In this document: positions 45,072 to 53,416 of the stretch, piece after piece
How positions within the stretch are numbered: position 1 is the stretch's first letter
Layout: each line of letters opens with the position of its first letter
Assembly: GCA_019638395.1 (NCBI GenBank)
Contig: JAHBTX010000005.1
Span: forward strand, 427,169-491,168
Length of the DNA stretch: 64,000 nucleotides
DNA from: Cyclobacteriaceae bacterium
Lineage (GTDB): Bacteria > Bacteroidota > Bacteroidia > Cytophagales > Cyclobacteriaceae
Direction of reading: 5' to 3'
Made by a program: the position numbers and the translations under genes
The notes under the pieces: generated by a model
Told to the model about the DNA's origin: nothing
The model's database searches: none
The model's input: the letters and a program-made list of their open reading frames with translations, nothing else

Positions 45072-45440
45072 ATGAGTGGAACAGTACGGCAACAGAAATA
45101 CAATAAGTTAATTCAGAAAGAACTGAGCGACATCTTTTTGAAAGATAAAAGGGGTATTATCGGCAATGCCTTTATAACCATAGCCGATGTTCGCATCAGT
45201 CCGGATTTAAGTGTAGCAAAAATTTACCTGGGCATGACTTTAGCCAAAGACAAGAAAGCTGTGCTTAACAACATCGAACTGCATAAAAGTGAAATCCGCA
45301 AAGCGTTGGGCGACCGCATTCGTAACCAGGCGCGTATTGTACCCGCTTTAGTTTTTTTTATTGATGAGGTTGAAGAAAATGCCCAGCGCATGGAAGACCT
45401 GATAAAAAGCCTCAACATCCCTAAAGAAAGTAAAGAATAA
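45072..45440 (+). CDS. rbfA: Ribosome-binding factor A
   Basis: A 122-residue KH-type protein that assists 16S rRNA 5' end processing and 30S assembly. The N-terminus SGTVRQQKYNKLIQKELSDIFL, the DVRISPDLSVAKIYLGM strand and the KALGDRIRNQARIVPALVFFIDE block are all family-typical. The downstream LolE-like gene begins 11 bases after the stop, a pairing common in Bacteroidota. It is preceded by a -7 element so close that the transcript is probably leaderless. Confidence 0.97.
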   Translation: MSGTVRQQKYNKLIQKELSDIFLKDKRGIIGNAFITIADVRISPDLSVAKIYLGMTLAKDKKAVLNNIELHKSEIRKALGDRIRNQARIVPALVFFIDEVEENAQRMEDLIKSLNIPKESKE

Positions 45441-45451
45441 TCCGCAGTCTT

Positions 45452-46675
45452 TTGAACCTTCCGTTATTTATTGCGAGGCGTTATTTCTTCTCCGGCAGGA
45501 AGAAAAATTTTATCAATATAATTTCCATTCTCTCCATTATTGGTATTGCTTTTTCTACGGCAGCCCTGGTAATTGTATTATCCGTTTTTAATGGACTGGA
45601 GGATTTGCTCCGCAGCCTGTACACTTCTTTTGATCCGGAATTAAAAATTGAATTAAAGAAAGGCAAATCTTTTGAAGTTGATGAACGCATGATTCAACAA
45701 CTGCAAACTGTTGTGGGTGTAGATATTATAACTGAAGTAATTGAAGACTACGCCTACGTGCGTTACCGCGATGCCGATATAGTGGTTACCCTTAAGGGGG
45801 TAAGCGAAAGCTTTTTGCAGCAACATCGGCTTGACAACAGCATGGTAGATGGCGAACTGGTGTTGAGCAAAAACGAAATAGATTATGCCGTGGTAGGACG
45901 GGGTGTACAACATGCCTTATCCTTAAGTGTAAATGAGAGTGTTCACCCACTGCAGGTTTTTTACATTAAAAATCTCAAGGCCTCAGGGTTAGATCCTTCA
46001 CAACTTTATGCACGCAGGGTAATACAGCCCGGTGGGGTTTTTTCAATCGAAAAAAACTACGATGACAATTACATTTTTGTGCCCCTTCATTTTGCACAGG
46101 ATTTATTGAGCTACGGAAACAGGCGCACCAGCCTCGAAATAAAAACAACCGGCAAACTGCCTTTGCAGGCAACGCAGGCCGGAGTTGCCAACGTTATGGG
46201 TAACGATTTTTCGGTATTGACTAATCAAGAACAACATGCCGATTTATACCGCCTGCTCAAAATCGAAAAGCTCTTTACATTTATTGCGCTAACCTTGTTA
46301 GTTCTGGTTGCCTCTATTAATATCTTCTTCTCGCTTATGATGCTGGTGCTGGATAAAAAGGAAGATATCTCGGTTCTGTTTGCAATGGGCAGTGGCACCC
46401 GCCTGATCCATAATATTTTCTTAAGCGAAGGCGCACTTATTGCTTTTAGCGGAGCTTTTTCCGGATTGCTGTTAGGGGGTCTTGTTTGTTGGTTGCAAGA
46501 TTCCTTTGGCCTGGTGGGTATGGGTATGGAAAATGCCATTATTTCCAGTTACCCTGTTAAAATGAATGTTACGGACTTTGCGCTTACTGCACTGGTAATA
46601 ATTGTAATTACACTCTTAGTTTCATTTTATCCGGCACGATTAGCCGCCCGCACCTATTCAATAGAGCACCTCTAA
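45452..46675 (+). CDS. ABC transporter permease of the LolC/LolE (FtsX/MacB) type
   Basis: A 407-residue inner-membrane protein with four transmembrane helices: one near residues 18-45 and three near the C-terminus (about 275-400), flanking a periplasmic MacB-PCD-like domain. The start is a TTG at 45452, chosen because NLPLFIARRYFFSGRKKNFINIISILS is the expected N-terminus and no ATG lies near. The family extracts lipoproteins from the inner membrane or acts in mechanotransmission. No ATPase gene (LolD) is adjacent. It is cotranscribed with rbfA (11-base gap). Confidence 0.93.
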   Translation: MNLPLFIARRYFFSGRKKNFINIISILSIIGIAFSTAALVIVLSVFNGLEDLLRSLYTSFDPELKIELKKGKSFEVDERMIQQLQTVVGVDIITEVIEDYAYVRYRDADIVVTLKGVSESFLQQHRLDNSMVDGELVLSKNEIDYAVVGRGVQHALSLSVNESVHPLQVFYIKNLKASGLDPSQLYARRVIQPGGVFSIEKNYDDNYIFVPLHFAQDLLSYGNRRTSLEIKTTGKLPLQATQAGVANVMGNDFSVLTNQEQHADLYRLLKIEKLFTFIALTLLVLVASINIFFSLMMLVLDKKEDISVLFAMGSGTRLIHNIFLSEGALIAFSGAFSGLLLGGLVCWLQDSFGLVGMGMENAIISSYPVKMNVTDFALTALVIIVITLLVSFYPARLAARTYSIEHL

Positions 46676-46702
46676 AAACATGTAATTATCGGGCATGTTT
46701 TT
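46675..46702 (+). terminator. Probable terminator after the LolE-like gene
   Basis: AAAACATG / CATGTTTT with an 11-base loop and a short T run, starting at the stop codon. The stem is short and AT-rich, so strength is uncertain. Confidence 0.5.
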
Positions 46703-46832
46703 AGTGTAAATAGAATAAAAATATCTAACCCAAATTTATAATTTGCAATTCTGCTTGGTGCGTAAGGGGCGTTAAAATGGCTTTTTGGCTTACTCATGCT
46801 ACCTGCACCGTAAAAAACAGTTTGAATTGCAC

Positions 46833-49781
46833 ATGAAAGTATCGGCCGCTCAGCCTTTTCAAATAATTTATTCGTTGTACCAACACGAGTACCTGGGCTA
46901 TATTTTCGAGTCGTTTATAGTGCATTTAGATGATAAAGGGCGCCTTACCTATCAACATCAAAATATATCGCACAAAAATGCGCGTGAGTTTTCCAAGGGG
47001 CTAGATACCCGCGACTATGAGTTGATTGAAATGATGGACGGCATGAGCCAGGATGCTGTATTAAAACACTTTTCAAAAAAAGTGATGAAGCCCGATGATT
47101 TTTTTAGCAAAGTATTTAAAAAAGATAAAGGCGATGAATTGCTACAGGAGCAGATAGAAGCCTTTATGGAAAAAAGAAGAGCTGCCGTACTGGAAAAGAT
47201 TAAGGGAAAGCAGTTGTTTGAAATGGGTAATGATGGTGAACCTACCTGGCGCAAAATTGAGGTGCTTGAAAAAAGAGCCAACGTGCAGTTTAATTTTAAA
47301 CGCAATACCGAAGGCACCGAGTATTACCCAACCATTACATACGAGGGCAAAAAGATTCAACTCCCCAATCCGGCTGCCTATCTTATTTGCAAGCAACCGG
47401 CCTGGCTGGTTATAAGTGGCAAACTTTATGGTTTTGATAAGTTTGTGGACGGAAAAAAACTTCAGCCTTTTCTTTCCAAGCCAATTGTAAAAATTCCTAA
47501 GAAGCTGGAAGCAACCTATTACAGCCGCTTTATTGGCCCGCTTATCAGCGCTTTTGAAGATGTAGAAGCCGAGGGTTTTGAAATAAATAAAACCGAGTAC
47601 GACCCACATCCCTTACTTAGTATTTCGGAACTACCACCGGCCAATGTGAAAAACGTACCCACCCTTTTTGGCAGTGCCGATGCGCCCGATGGCCCGGGCG
47701 ATGACGAAGCGGGTAAAATTGTTTTTGACTTATCTTTCAAATACGGCAAACATCGCTTTCGCGGAGATGCATTTGTTCCGGTAAGTGTAAATGTAGAACA
47801 GAAAGAAACCGATTATGTTTTTCATCGCGTAAAGCGCGAACTGGAATCAGAAAAAAAATATGCTCAAACATTAGTAAAGCTGGGCTTGCCACTACGCGGC
47901 TTCAGAACTGCCGTAGAAAAAGCGCATGCCTTTTCGTGGTTAAATGAAAACCGCGTTAACCTGCTTAACCTGGGCTTTGAAGTAAGCCAACCCGAAAACC
48001 GCGATAAAAAATATTTTGTAGGCAAAGCAGTAATTGAACTGGAGGTAAAGGAGAATCTGGATTGGTTTGATATTCATGCAAAGATTAAGTTTGGTGAGTA
48101 CGAAATTTCATTTAAAGACCTGCGCAAACTGATTATCAAAAAAAAGGTAGAGTTTAAACTACCCAATGGCGAAATAGCCATTATACCCGAAGCCTGGTTA
48201 GTGAAATACAGCGATCTGTTTGCTTTAAGCGAAACACAGGGCGCAAATGAAAAACCTGTTTTGAAAAAGCATCACATCAGCTTATTGAAAGAACTGGAAG
48301 AAGGCAACCTGGCCAAAGTGCACATGAGCGAGCGCTTGCGCAACCTGCAATCATTTAGTGGTATTAAAGATTATGCGTTGCCCCAGAAATTTGAAGGTAC
48401 ACTACGGCCGTATCAAAAAGCCGGTTATAATTGGTTGCGCTTTCTTAACGAATTTCATCTGGGAGGCTGCCTGGCCGATGATATGGGACTTGGAAAAACC
48501 GTGCAAACACTGGCACTGCTACAAGCAGAAAAAGAAAAAGGCAATGGCGGCACCTCATTATTGATTATGCCTACCTCGCTGGTTTACAATTGGGAAATGG
48601 AAGCGTCTAAGTTTACGCCCGATCTTAAAATACTTACATACACAGGCACACTTCGCAACAAAGATGTTAATCGGTTTAGCAAGTATGATGTTATTATTAC
48701 CAGCTATGGAATAACACGCCTGGATATTGACTTGCTGAAACCATTTTATTTCAACTACATTATCTTAGACGAATCGCAGGTAATTAAAAACCCAACATCC
48801 AATATTGCTAAAGCTGTAATGGAATTAAAGTCGCGCTACCGGTTAACATTAACGGGTACTCCGCTTGAAAACACTACGTTGGATTTATGGTCGCAAATGA
48901 CTTTCATCAATCCCGGTTTATTAGGCGGGCAAACTTTTTTCAAGAATGAGTATCAACTGCCCATTGAAAAAAAGCGTGATGAAGCGAAAACCAAAAAATT
49001 AAACGCCATTATTAAACCTTTTATACTTAGAAGATTAAAATCGCAAGTAGCTACCGATTTACCAGAAAAGGTAGAGAATGTGTATTACACCAACATGACA
49101 AGCGAGCAAGAGCAGAAGTATGAAGAAGTAAAATCATTCTATCGTCATAAAATTCTGGATCAGATAGACAAGGAAGGTATCAACAATACCCGTATGACAA
49201 TTCTGGAAGGGCTAACAAAGCTGCGTCAAATTTCCAACCATCCTAAAATGGTAGATGCCCGCTACGAAGGTAATTCGGGTAAACTGGAAGATGTTTCGCA
49301 CATGCTGGATAATGCCCTGCTGGAAGGACACAAAGTTTTAGTGTTTAGCCAGTTTGTAAAACATCTTGAAATTGTAAAGAGCTTGTTAAAGGATCGTAAA
49401 ATTCCGTTTGCTTACCTGGATGGATCCAGCACCGATCGTAAAGAGCAGGTGGATAAGTTTAATAAAGACGAAAACCTGAAAGTTTTTTTAATTTCGATTA
49501 AGGCCGGTGGGTTAGGGCTTAACCTTACAGAAGCTGATTATGTATTTATTCTGGACCCCTGGTGGAACCCGGCTGTGGAAGCACAAGCCACAGACAGAGC
49601 GCACCGCATTGGCCAAAAGAAAAAAGTATTCAGCTACAAGTTTATTACCCGCAACACGGTAGAAGAGAAAATTTTAACCTTGCAGCAACGCAAACTCAAG
49701 CTTTCAGAAAATCTTATTCAATCAGAAGAAAGTGTAATTAAATCGCTTTCGCGCGAAGACATTGAAATGTTGCTGAACTAA
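46833..49781 (+). CDS. SNF2-family DNA helicase/translocase
   Basis: A 982-residue protein. Residues about 1-500 form an N-terminal region shared by large bacterial SNF2 proteins, with the beta-rich part ISFKDLRKLIIKKKVEFKLPNGE near 415-440. The ATPase starts with DDMGLGKTVQTLAL (Walker A, about 550). The DEAD-box equivalent is LDESQVIKN (about 643) and LTGTPLENTTLDLWSQ is motif III. The second lobe has VFSQFVKHLEIVKSLL, FLISIKAGGLGLNLTEADYV and DRAHRIGQKKKVF. Such enzymes translocate on duplex DNA or remodel protein-DNA complexes; the role here is unknown. The ATG at 46833 (KVSAAQPFQIIYSLYQ) was chosen; upstream codons lack family features. Confidence 0.93.
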   Translation: MKVSAAQPFQIIYSLYQHEYLGYIFESFIVHLDDKGRLTYQHQNISHKNAREFSKGLDTRDYELIEMMDGMSQDAVLKHFSKKVMKPDDFFSKVFKKDKGDELLQEQIEAFMEKRRAAVLEKIKGKQLFEMGNDGEPTWRKIEVLEKRANVQFNFKRNTEGTEYYPTITYEGKKIQLPNPAAYLICKQPAWLVISGKLYGFDKFVDGKKLQPFLSKPIVKIPKKLEATYYSRFIGPLISAFEDVEAEGFEINKTEYDPHPLLSISELPPANVKNVPTLFGSADAPDGPGDDEAGKIVFDLSFKYGKHRFRGDAFVPVSVNVEQKETDYVFHRVKRELESEKKYAQTLVKLGLPLRGFRTAVEKAHAFSWLNENRVNLLNLGFEVSQPENRDKKYFVGKAVIELEVKENLDWFDIHAKIKFGEYEISFKDLRKLIIKKKVEFKLPNGEIAIIPEAWLVKYSDLFALSETQGANEKPVLKKHHISLLKELEEGNLAKVHMSERLRNLQSFSGIKDYALPQKFEGTLRPYQKAGYNWLRFLNEFHLGGCLADDMGLGKTVQTLALLQAEKEKGNGGTSLLIMPTSLVYNWEMEASKFTPDLKILTYTGTLRNKDVNRFSKYDVIITSYGITRLDIDLLKPFYFNYIILDESQVIKNPTSNIAKAVMELKSRYRLTLTGTPLENTTLDLWSQMTFINPGLLGGQTFFKNEYQLPIEKKRDEAKTKKLNAIIKPFILRRLKSQVATDLPEKVENVYYTNMTSEQEQKYEEVKSFYRHKILDQIDKEGINNTRMTILEGLTKLRQISNHPKMVDARYEGNSGKLEDVSHMLDNALLEGHKVLVFSQFVKHLEIVKSLLKDRKIPFAYLDGSSTDRKEQVDKFNKDENLKVFLISIKAGGLGLNLTEADYVFILDPWWNPAVEAQATDRAHRIGQKKKVFSYKFITRNTVEEKILTLQQRKLKLSENLIQSEESVIKSLSREDIEMLLN

Positions 49782-49807
49782 CAACATAAAAACTTAAAAC
49801 AACTTTT

Positions 49808-50644
49808 TTATTTTCTGTCTTTCCAACGGTTGTGCGACCATAACCACCCGGCCGGATTTTCCTGAATAATTTTTTCCGTTGCTTTTACATAGCTCTCCAC
49901 CACACGGTGAGAATCCTTTTCGTACGGAGGCTCACTTAACAGTACATACTCCGCTTCATAATAACCCCGCTTTTTTTTTCGAATAGCCAGGTAGAACACC
50001 GGATATTGAAGCATATGTACAAGTTGACCGATGGCCTGATAAAATGCAGTGGGTTGATGCAGGAATACAGTCCAGTATTTTTTATCGCGGCCTTTACCCG
50101 GAAACTGATCGGCAACAATAGCCGTTGCCCGAATCAGGTCTTTGCGCAGCAGTGCCTCGCGTGCCACCTTTTCGCGCTTAACGGGGTAAGCACCAAACCG
50201 GGTACGACTTGCTAACGAGAATGTATTGAAGAGATTGCTGCTTTGCTCCTGGTAAACAAAATCTACCGGGTGGTTTAACGAACCAACAGCCAGTAACCAC
50301 TCCCAATTAAATTGGTGCGATGCCAGCATGATTACCGATTGCTTATTCTGAAGAAATTTTTGTGCTGCTTCCAGATTTATAAACTTCATGCGCGCGGTTA
50401 GCTCCTGCTCAGAAATAGTTAACAGCTTTAAAGTCTCAACGCCATAATCGCACAGGTTTTTGTAAAACTGCTTTTCAATTAATTTTAGTTCGGCTATCGA
50501 TTTTTCCGGAAAAGATTGTTTTAGATTTTTTCGAACAAGTTTAAGCCTGTAATTAATTACGTAGTAGCTTACAAAAAAAAGAAAATCCGAAAACAGGTAA
50601 AGAACTGTAAGGGGCGTGCGCGAAAGCAATTTCAGTAAAACCAT
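49808..50644 (-). CDS. Lysophospholipid/lipid A acyltransferase (LpxL/HtrB family)
   Basis: A 278-residue membrane-associated acyltransferase. An N-terminal hydrophobic segment (about 8-30) anchors it. The catalytic HxxxxE motif is ASHQFNWEWLLAVGS near residue 117, followed by VYQEQSSNLFN and VADQFPGKGRDKKYWTVFL. The family adds secondary acyl chains to Kdo-lipid A or ornithine-type lipids. The ATG at 50644 was chosen over a GTG two codons upstream. It is divergent from the SDR gene, with 50 bases holding the rightward promoter at 50672-50679. Confidence 0.9.
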   Translation of the reverse strand: MVLLKLLSRTPLTVLYLFSDFLFFVSYYVINYRLKLVRKNLKQSFPEKSIAELKLIEKQFYKNLCDYGVETLKLLTISEQELTARMKFINLEAAQKFLQNKQSVIMLASHQFNWEWLLAVGSLNHPVDFVYQEQSSNLFNTFSLASRTRFGAYPVKREKVAREALLRKDLIRATAIVADQFPGKGRDKKYWTVFLHQPTAFYQAIGQLVHMLQYPVFYLAIRKKKRGYYEAEYVLLSEPPYEKDSHRVVESYVKATEKIIQENPAGWLWSHNRWKDRK

Positions 50645-50671
50645 TGCCACAAAAATAGACTATTGTTTTAT

Positions 50672-50679
50672 TACTTTTG
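50672..50679 (+). promoter_or_regulatory. -7 promoter element for the SDR gene
   Basis: TACTTTTG matches TAnnTTTG; the ATG follows 16 bases later at 50695. This element overlaps a possible upstream TTG start, which argues for the downstream ATG. Confidence 0.6.
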
Positions 50680-50694
50680 TCCGCCAATAATTTT

Positions 50695-51492
50695 ATGAAG
50701 AACAAGGTGGTGATAATAACGGGTGGCTCATCGGGTATTGGGTTAGCTTTGGCCGAAAGGTTTGGACAAGCAGGATCGAAGGTTATGATTACCGGCCGTA
50801 ACGAAGAAAGCCTTGCCCATGCTGTAAATAATTTAAAAGCCAGGGGCATTTCGGTTTCAGCATTTCAGGCCGATGTAAGTAAGGAAGCGGATAATAAAGC
50901 AATGGCCGAAGCAGCTATTCGCCAATATGGCACAATTGATATACTAATTAACAATGCCGGAATTTCGATGCGTGCATTATTTGCCGAAGTAGATCTGGAG
51001 GTTGTAAGGAGGGTAATGGATACCAATTTTTACGGAGTGCTTTATGCCACACGCTATTGTTTGCCAGAGATTATAAAAAACAAAGGATCGGTTGTAGGGA
51101 TATCCTCCATTGCTGGTTTTCGCGGACTGCCAGGGCGCACCGGTTACTCGGCCAGTAAGTTTGCCCTTAACGGGTTTTTAGAAGTATTGCGAACTGAGCT
51201 GTTAAATACCGGTGTGCATGTATTAACTGCGTGCCCGGGTTTTACAGCTTCCAACATTCGCATGCGGGCACTTACAAAAGATGGAAATGCTCAAGGTAAG
51301 TCGCCCCGGGTTGAAGAAAAAATGATGACTGCCGAAGAATGTGCCCTGCACATTTATAAAGCAATTGTTAAACGTAAGCGAACACTTATCTTAACGGGCC
51401 AGGGCCGTTTAACGGTATGGTTAAATAAATGGTGGCCATCATTAGCCGATAAGTTGGTTTACAGCACCATGGCGAAAGAGCGCCCGAATTAA
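50695..51492 (+). CDS. Short-chain dehydrogenase/reductase
   Basis: A 265-residue NAD(P)-dependent oxidoreductase. The cofactor motif is ITGGSSGIGLALAERFG (TGxxxGxG). NNAG appears in LINNAGISM, the catalytic Ser in VGISSIAGF, and the YSASK catalytic pair in GYSASKFALNGF. The C-terminus has a hydrophobic stretch (LTVWLNKWWPSLADKLVY) suggesting membrane association, as in SDRs acting on lipids. The ATG at 50695 was chosen because the promoter element lies just upstream. The divergent acyltransferase neighbour is consistent with a lipid-related role. It is convergent with the transglutaminase genes, 3 bases apart. Confidence 0.92.
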   Translation: MKNKVVIITGGSSGIGLALAERFGQAGSKVMITGRNEESLAHAVNNLKARGISVSAFQADVSKEADNKAMAEAAIRQYGTIDILINNAGISMRALFAEVDLEVVRRVMDTNFYGVLYATRYCLPEIIKNKGSVVGISSIAGFRGLPGRTGYSASKFALNGFLEVLRTELLNTGVHVLTACPGFTASNIRMRALTKDGNAQGKSPRVEEKMMTAEECALHIYKAIVKRKRTLILTGQGRLTVWLNKWWPSLADKLVYSTMAKERPN

Positions 51493-51495
51493 TTG

Positions 51496-53409
51496 CTACG
51501 TTTTATTCACAAATACCACTTTGGCATTATCGGCTTTGTTTAAGTTTTTATAAAACTCAACAAATTCGGTATAGGTATCAGCCGGAAATTCTCCTTTGTT
51601 CATTTTAAGTTTACGCATATAAATTATCTTTCCTTGCTCCAAATGGTACGATGATTCATACTCACCAAATCGTGATTTGATTTTAACGGGTTCGGGAACA
51701 AACTCGGGGTAGATTGCTTCGGGAAGATTATAAACAACTGTATCAACATGGGTGTAGGGCACCCGATTTACAATTACAGATTTCCGATTCTCATTTTTTT
51801 CTGGAATATGATTTATCCTGTTCATGAGATTTGGAGTAATGAACATCCGTTTTCCGGTAACAGTAGCCAATCTGTTCAGGATAAGGTTTGTTTTTACCTC
51901 GGCCGATGGAATCTTCTTTTTGTTGTTGGTAATTGAAAAGGTTGTTACATCAAACGCTGGAATGTCGGTATTTTGCTGAATCCACTTTTTTTGTTCGTCT
52001 GTTCCGCTGTTAACAACAAAATACAAACCTCCATTCTCATACTGAAGACCTTGATAGGTTGTTCGTACGGAAGCAGTAGCATTACCTGCCTCATCAATGC
52101 TTACATCGGCAAATCTTGTTTGCATATTTTGGTCTTGTGTATAAGCCGGGGTTTTTACAATTATACCTCCGGATTCAGTAATCATCAGTGCTTTCCGGTC
52201 GCCCGTAAATGTTCCCATATACCCAAACGGATTTGTTTGGCTGGTACATTCTAACCAAATAGTATCTTTCACGTTGGGAACAGCCACCACAACATGATTA
52301 AACTGAGAACTAGGAAAATCAGTTATCATATCGGCTTCATCCTGGCCGGCTTTTATAAGTACATAATTTGCTTTCACACCTGCAGCAGCCAGCATAGCCA
52401 CTGTATAATTCGATAAAGCTTTGCAGTCACCATATCCGGTGTTATCTACAACCTGAGCTTCAAACGGCTGGTGACCTCCAATACCTAATTGAATACTCAC
52501 ATAGCGAGTTTTGTTTTGCAAATAATTATAAACTGCCATAGCCTTTTCATCAGTTGTCTTAAGGTTAGCTGTTAATTCTCTTATTTTCCGAATTGTTTCC
52601 AGTGGTAATACGTCTCTCCCTTTATTGAGGGAATTAATCCATTGCCCAAAGGTATCCCAGGTGCTCATACTGCCCTCGTATCCTTCGTAAGAGAAGGTGC
52701 TGGGGGCCGAAGTAATTTTTGTTACCAACTCCTCTTTACGGGGTCCGTGGGGCTCAAACTTCAGAGGCAGTAAGTTTTTAAAAGACCATGCTACTGATTC
52801 CCAACCATCAGTCAGTTGAGTTTTAACCGGCTGCGAATTAAGATTTTGCGTTTTGTAGCGGGGCTCAAGTTCTTTGGGATAAAGAAGTGTATAGGAAGCA
52901 TTTTCTAATGAAGTTCGTTCAGCATAAAGTGGTGCGTAACTTGGAATAAAAAAAAGATACTTAAAATCAAGTTCGTACTCAAATGCAACTGTATAAGGAT
53001 AAAACCCTTGTGTGAGGTTCGCTACTTTAATTCGATTATCGCTGTATAAACTAAAGCCATCAAACGCGCTTTGATCATAGAACTCTGAGTTTTTAAGCCT
53101 TTTAATTTGTTTTCCATTGGCATCAAAGGCTACTGCCGAAAAGTAATTAACTTTTGATAGTTTATCGTAGCTCACTACTGATGTAGCATACCGCTTTCCC
53201 CGATCGTTCAAAATCGTATAAACAGAATTTACCGTAAACACTGCTTTGCTTTTTGAAACAATTTTAAATTTTAGTTCTTCCTTTCGTATAACTACATCTG
53301 CGTTTTGTTTCAATTCGGCAGGTATCGTGCTCACCGGATATTGAATATCTGCAGCACCAAGCATAGCCGTTGTAAAAAGATTACATCCTAAAAGAAAATT
53401 TTTAATCAT
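51496..53409 (-). CDS. DUF3857/transglutaminase-core secreted protein, catalytic residues present
   Basis: A 637-residue protein with an N-terminal signal peptide (about 1-20). DUF3857 (about 55-230, YTILNDRGKRYATSVVSYDKLSK) is followed by a transglutaminase-like core (about 285-400). The Cys is in GYGDCKALSNYTVAML (C329), the His in FNHVVVAVP (H372) and the third residue in WLECTSQTNPFG, where Glu replaces the usual Asp. A DUF3858-like beta domain ends the protein. Proteins of this type are periplasmic or surface-exposed in Bacteroidota; substrates are unknown. It lies 7 bases after its paralogue, so the two are cotranscribed. Confidence 0.9.
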   Translation of the reverse strand: MIKNFLLGCNLFTTAMLGAADIQYPVSTIPAELKQNADVVIRKEELKFKIVSKSKAVFTVNSVYTILNDRGKRYATSVVSYDKLSKVNYFSAVAFDANGKQIKRLKNSEFYDQSAFDGFSLYSDNRIKVANLTQGFYPYTVAFEYELDFKYLFFIPSYAPLYAERTSLENASYTLLYPKELEPRYKTQNLNSQPVKTQLTDGWESVAWSFKNLLPLKFEPHGPRKEELVTKITSAPSTFSYEGYEGSMSTWDTFGQWINSLNKGRDVLPLETIRKIRELTANLKTTDEKAMAVYNYLQNKTRYVSIQLGIGGHQPFEAQVVDNTGYGDCKALSNYTVAMLAAAGVKANYVLIKAGQDEADMITDFPSSQFNHVVVAVPNVKDTIWLECTSQTNPFGYMGTFTGDRKALMITESGGIIVKTPAYTQDQNMQTRFADVSIDEAGNATASVRTTYQGLQYENGGLYFVVNSGTDEQKKWIQQNTDIPAFDVTTFSITNNKKKIPSAEVKTNLILNRLATVTGKRMFITPNLMNRINHIPEKNENRKSVIVNRVPYTHVDTVVYNLPEAIYPEFVPEPVKIKSRFGEYESSYHLEQGKIIYMRKLKMNKGEFPADTYTEFVEFYKNLNKADNAKVVFVNKT

Positions 53410-53416
53410 ACTCTGT

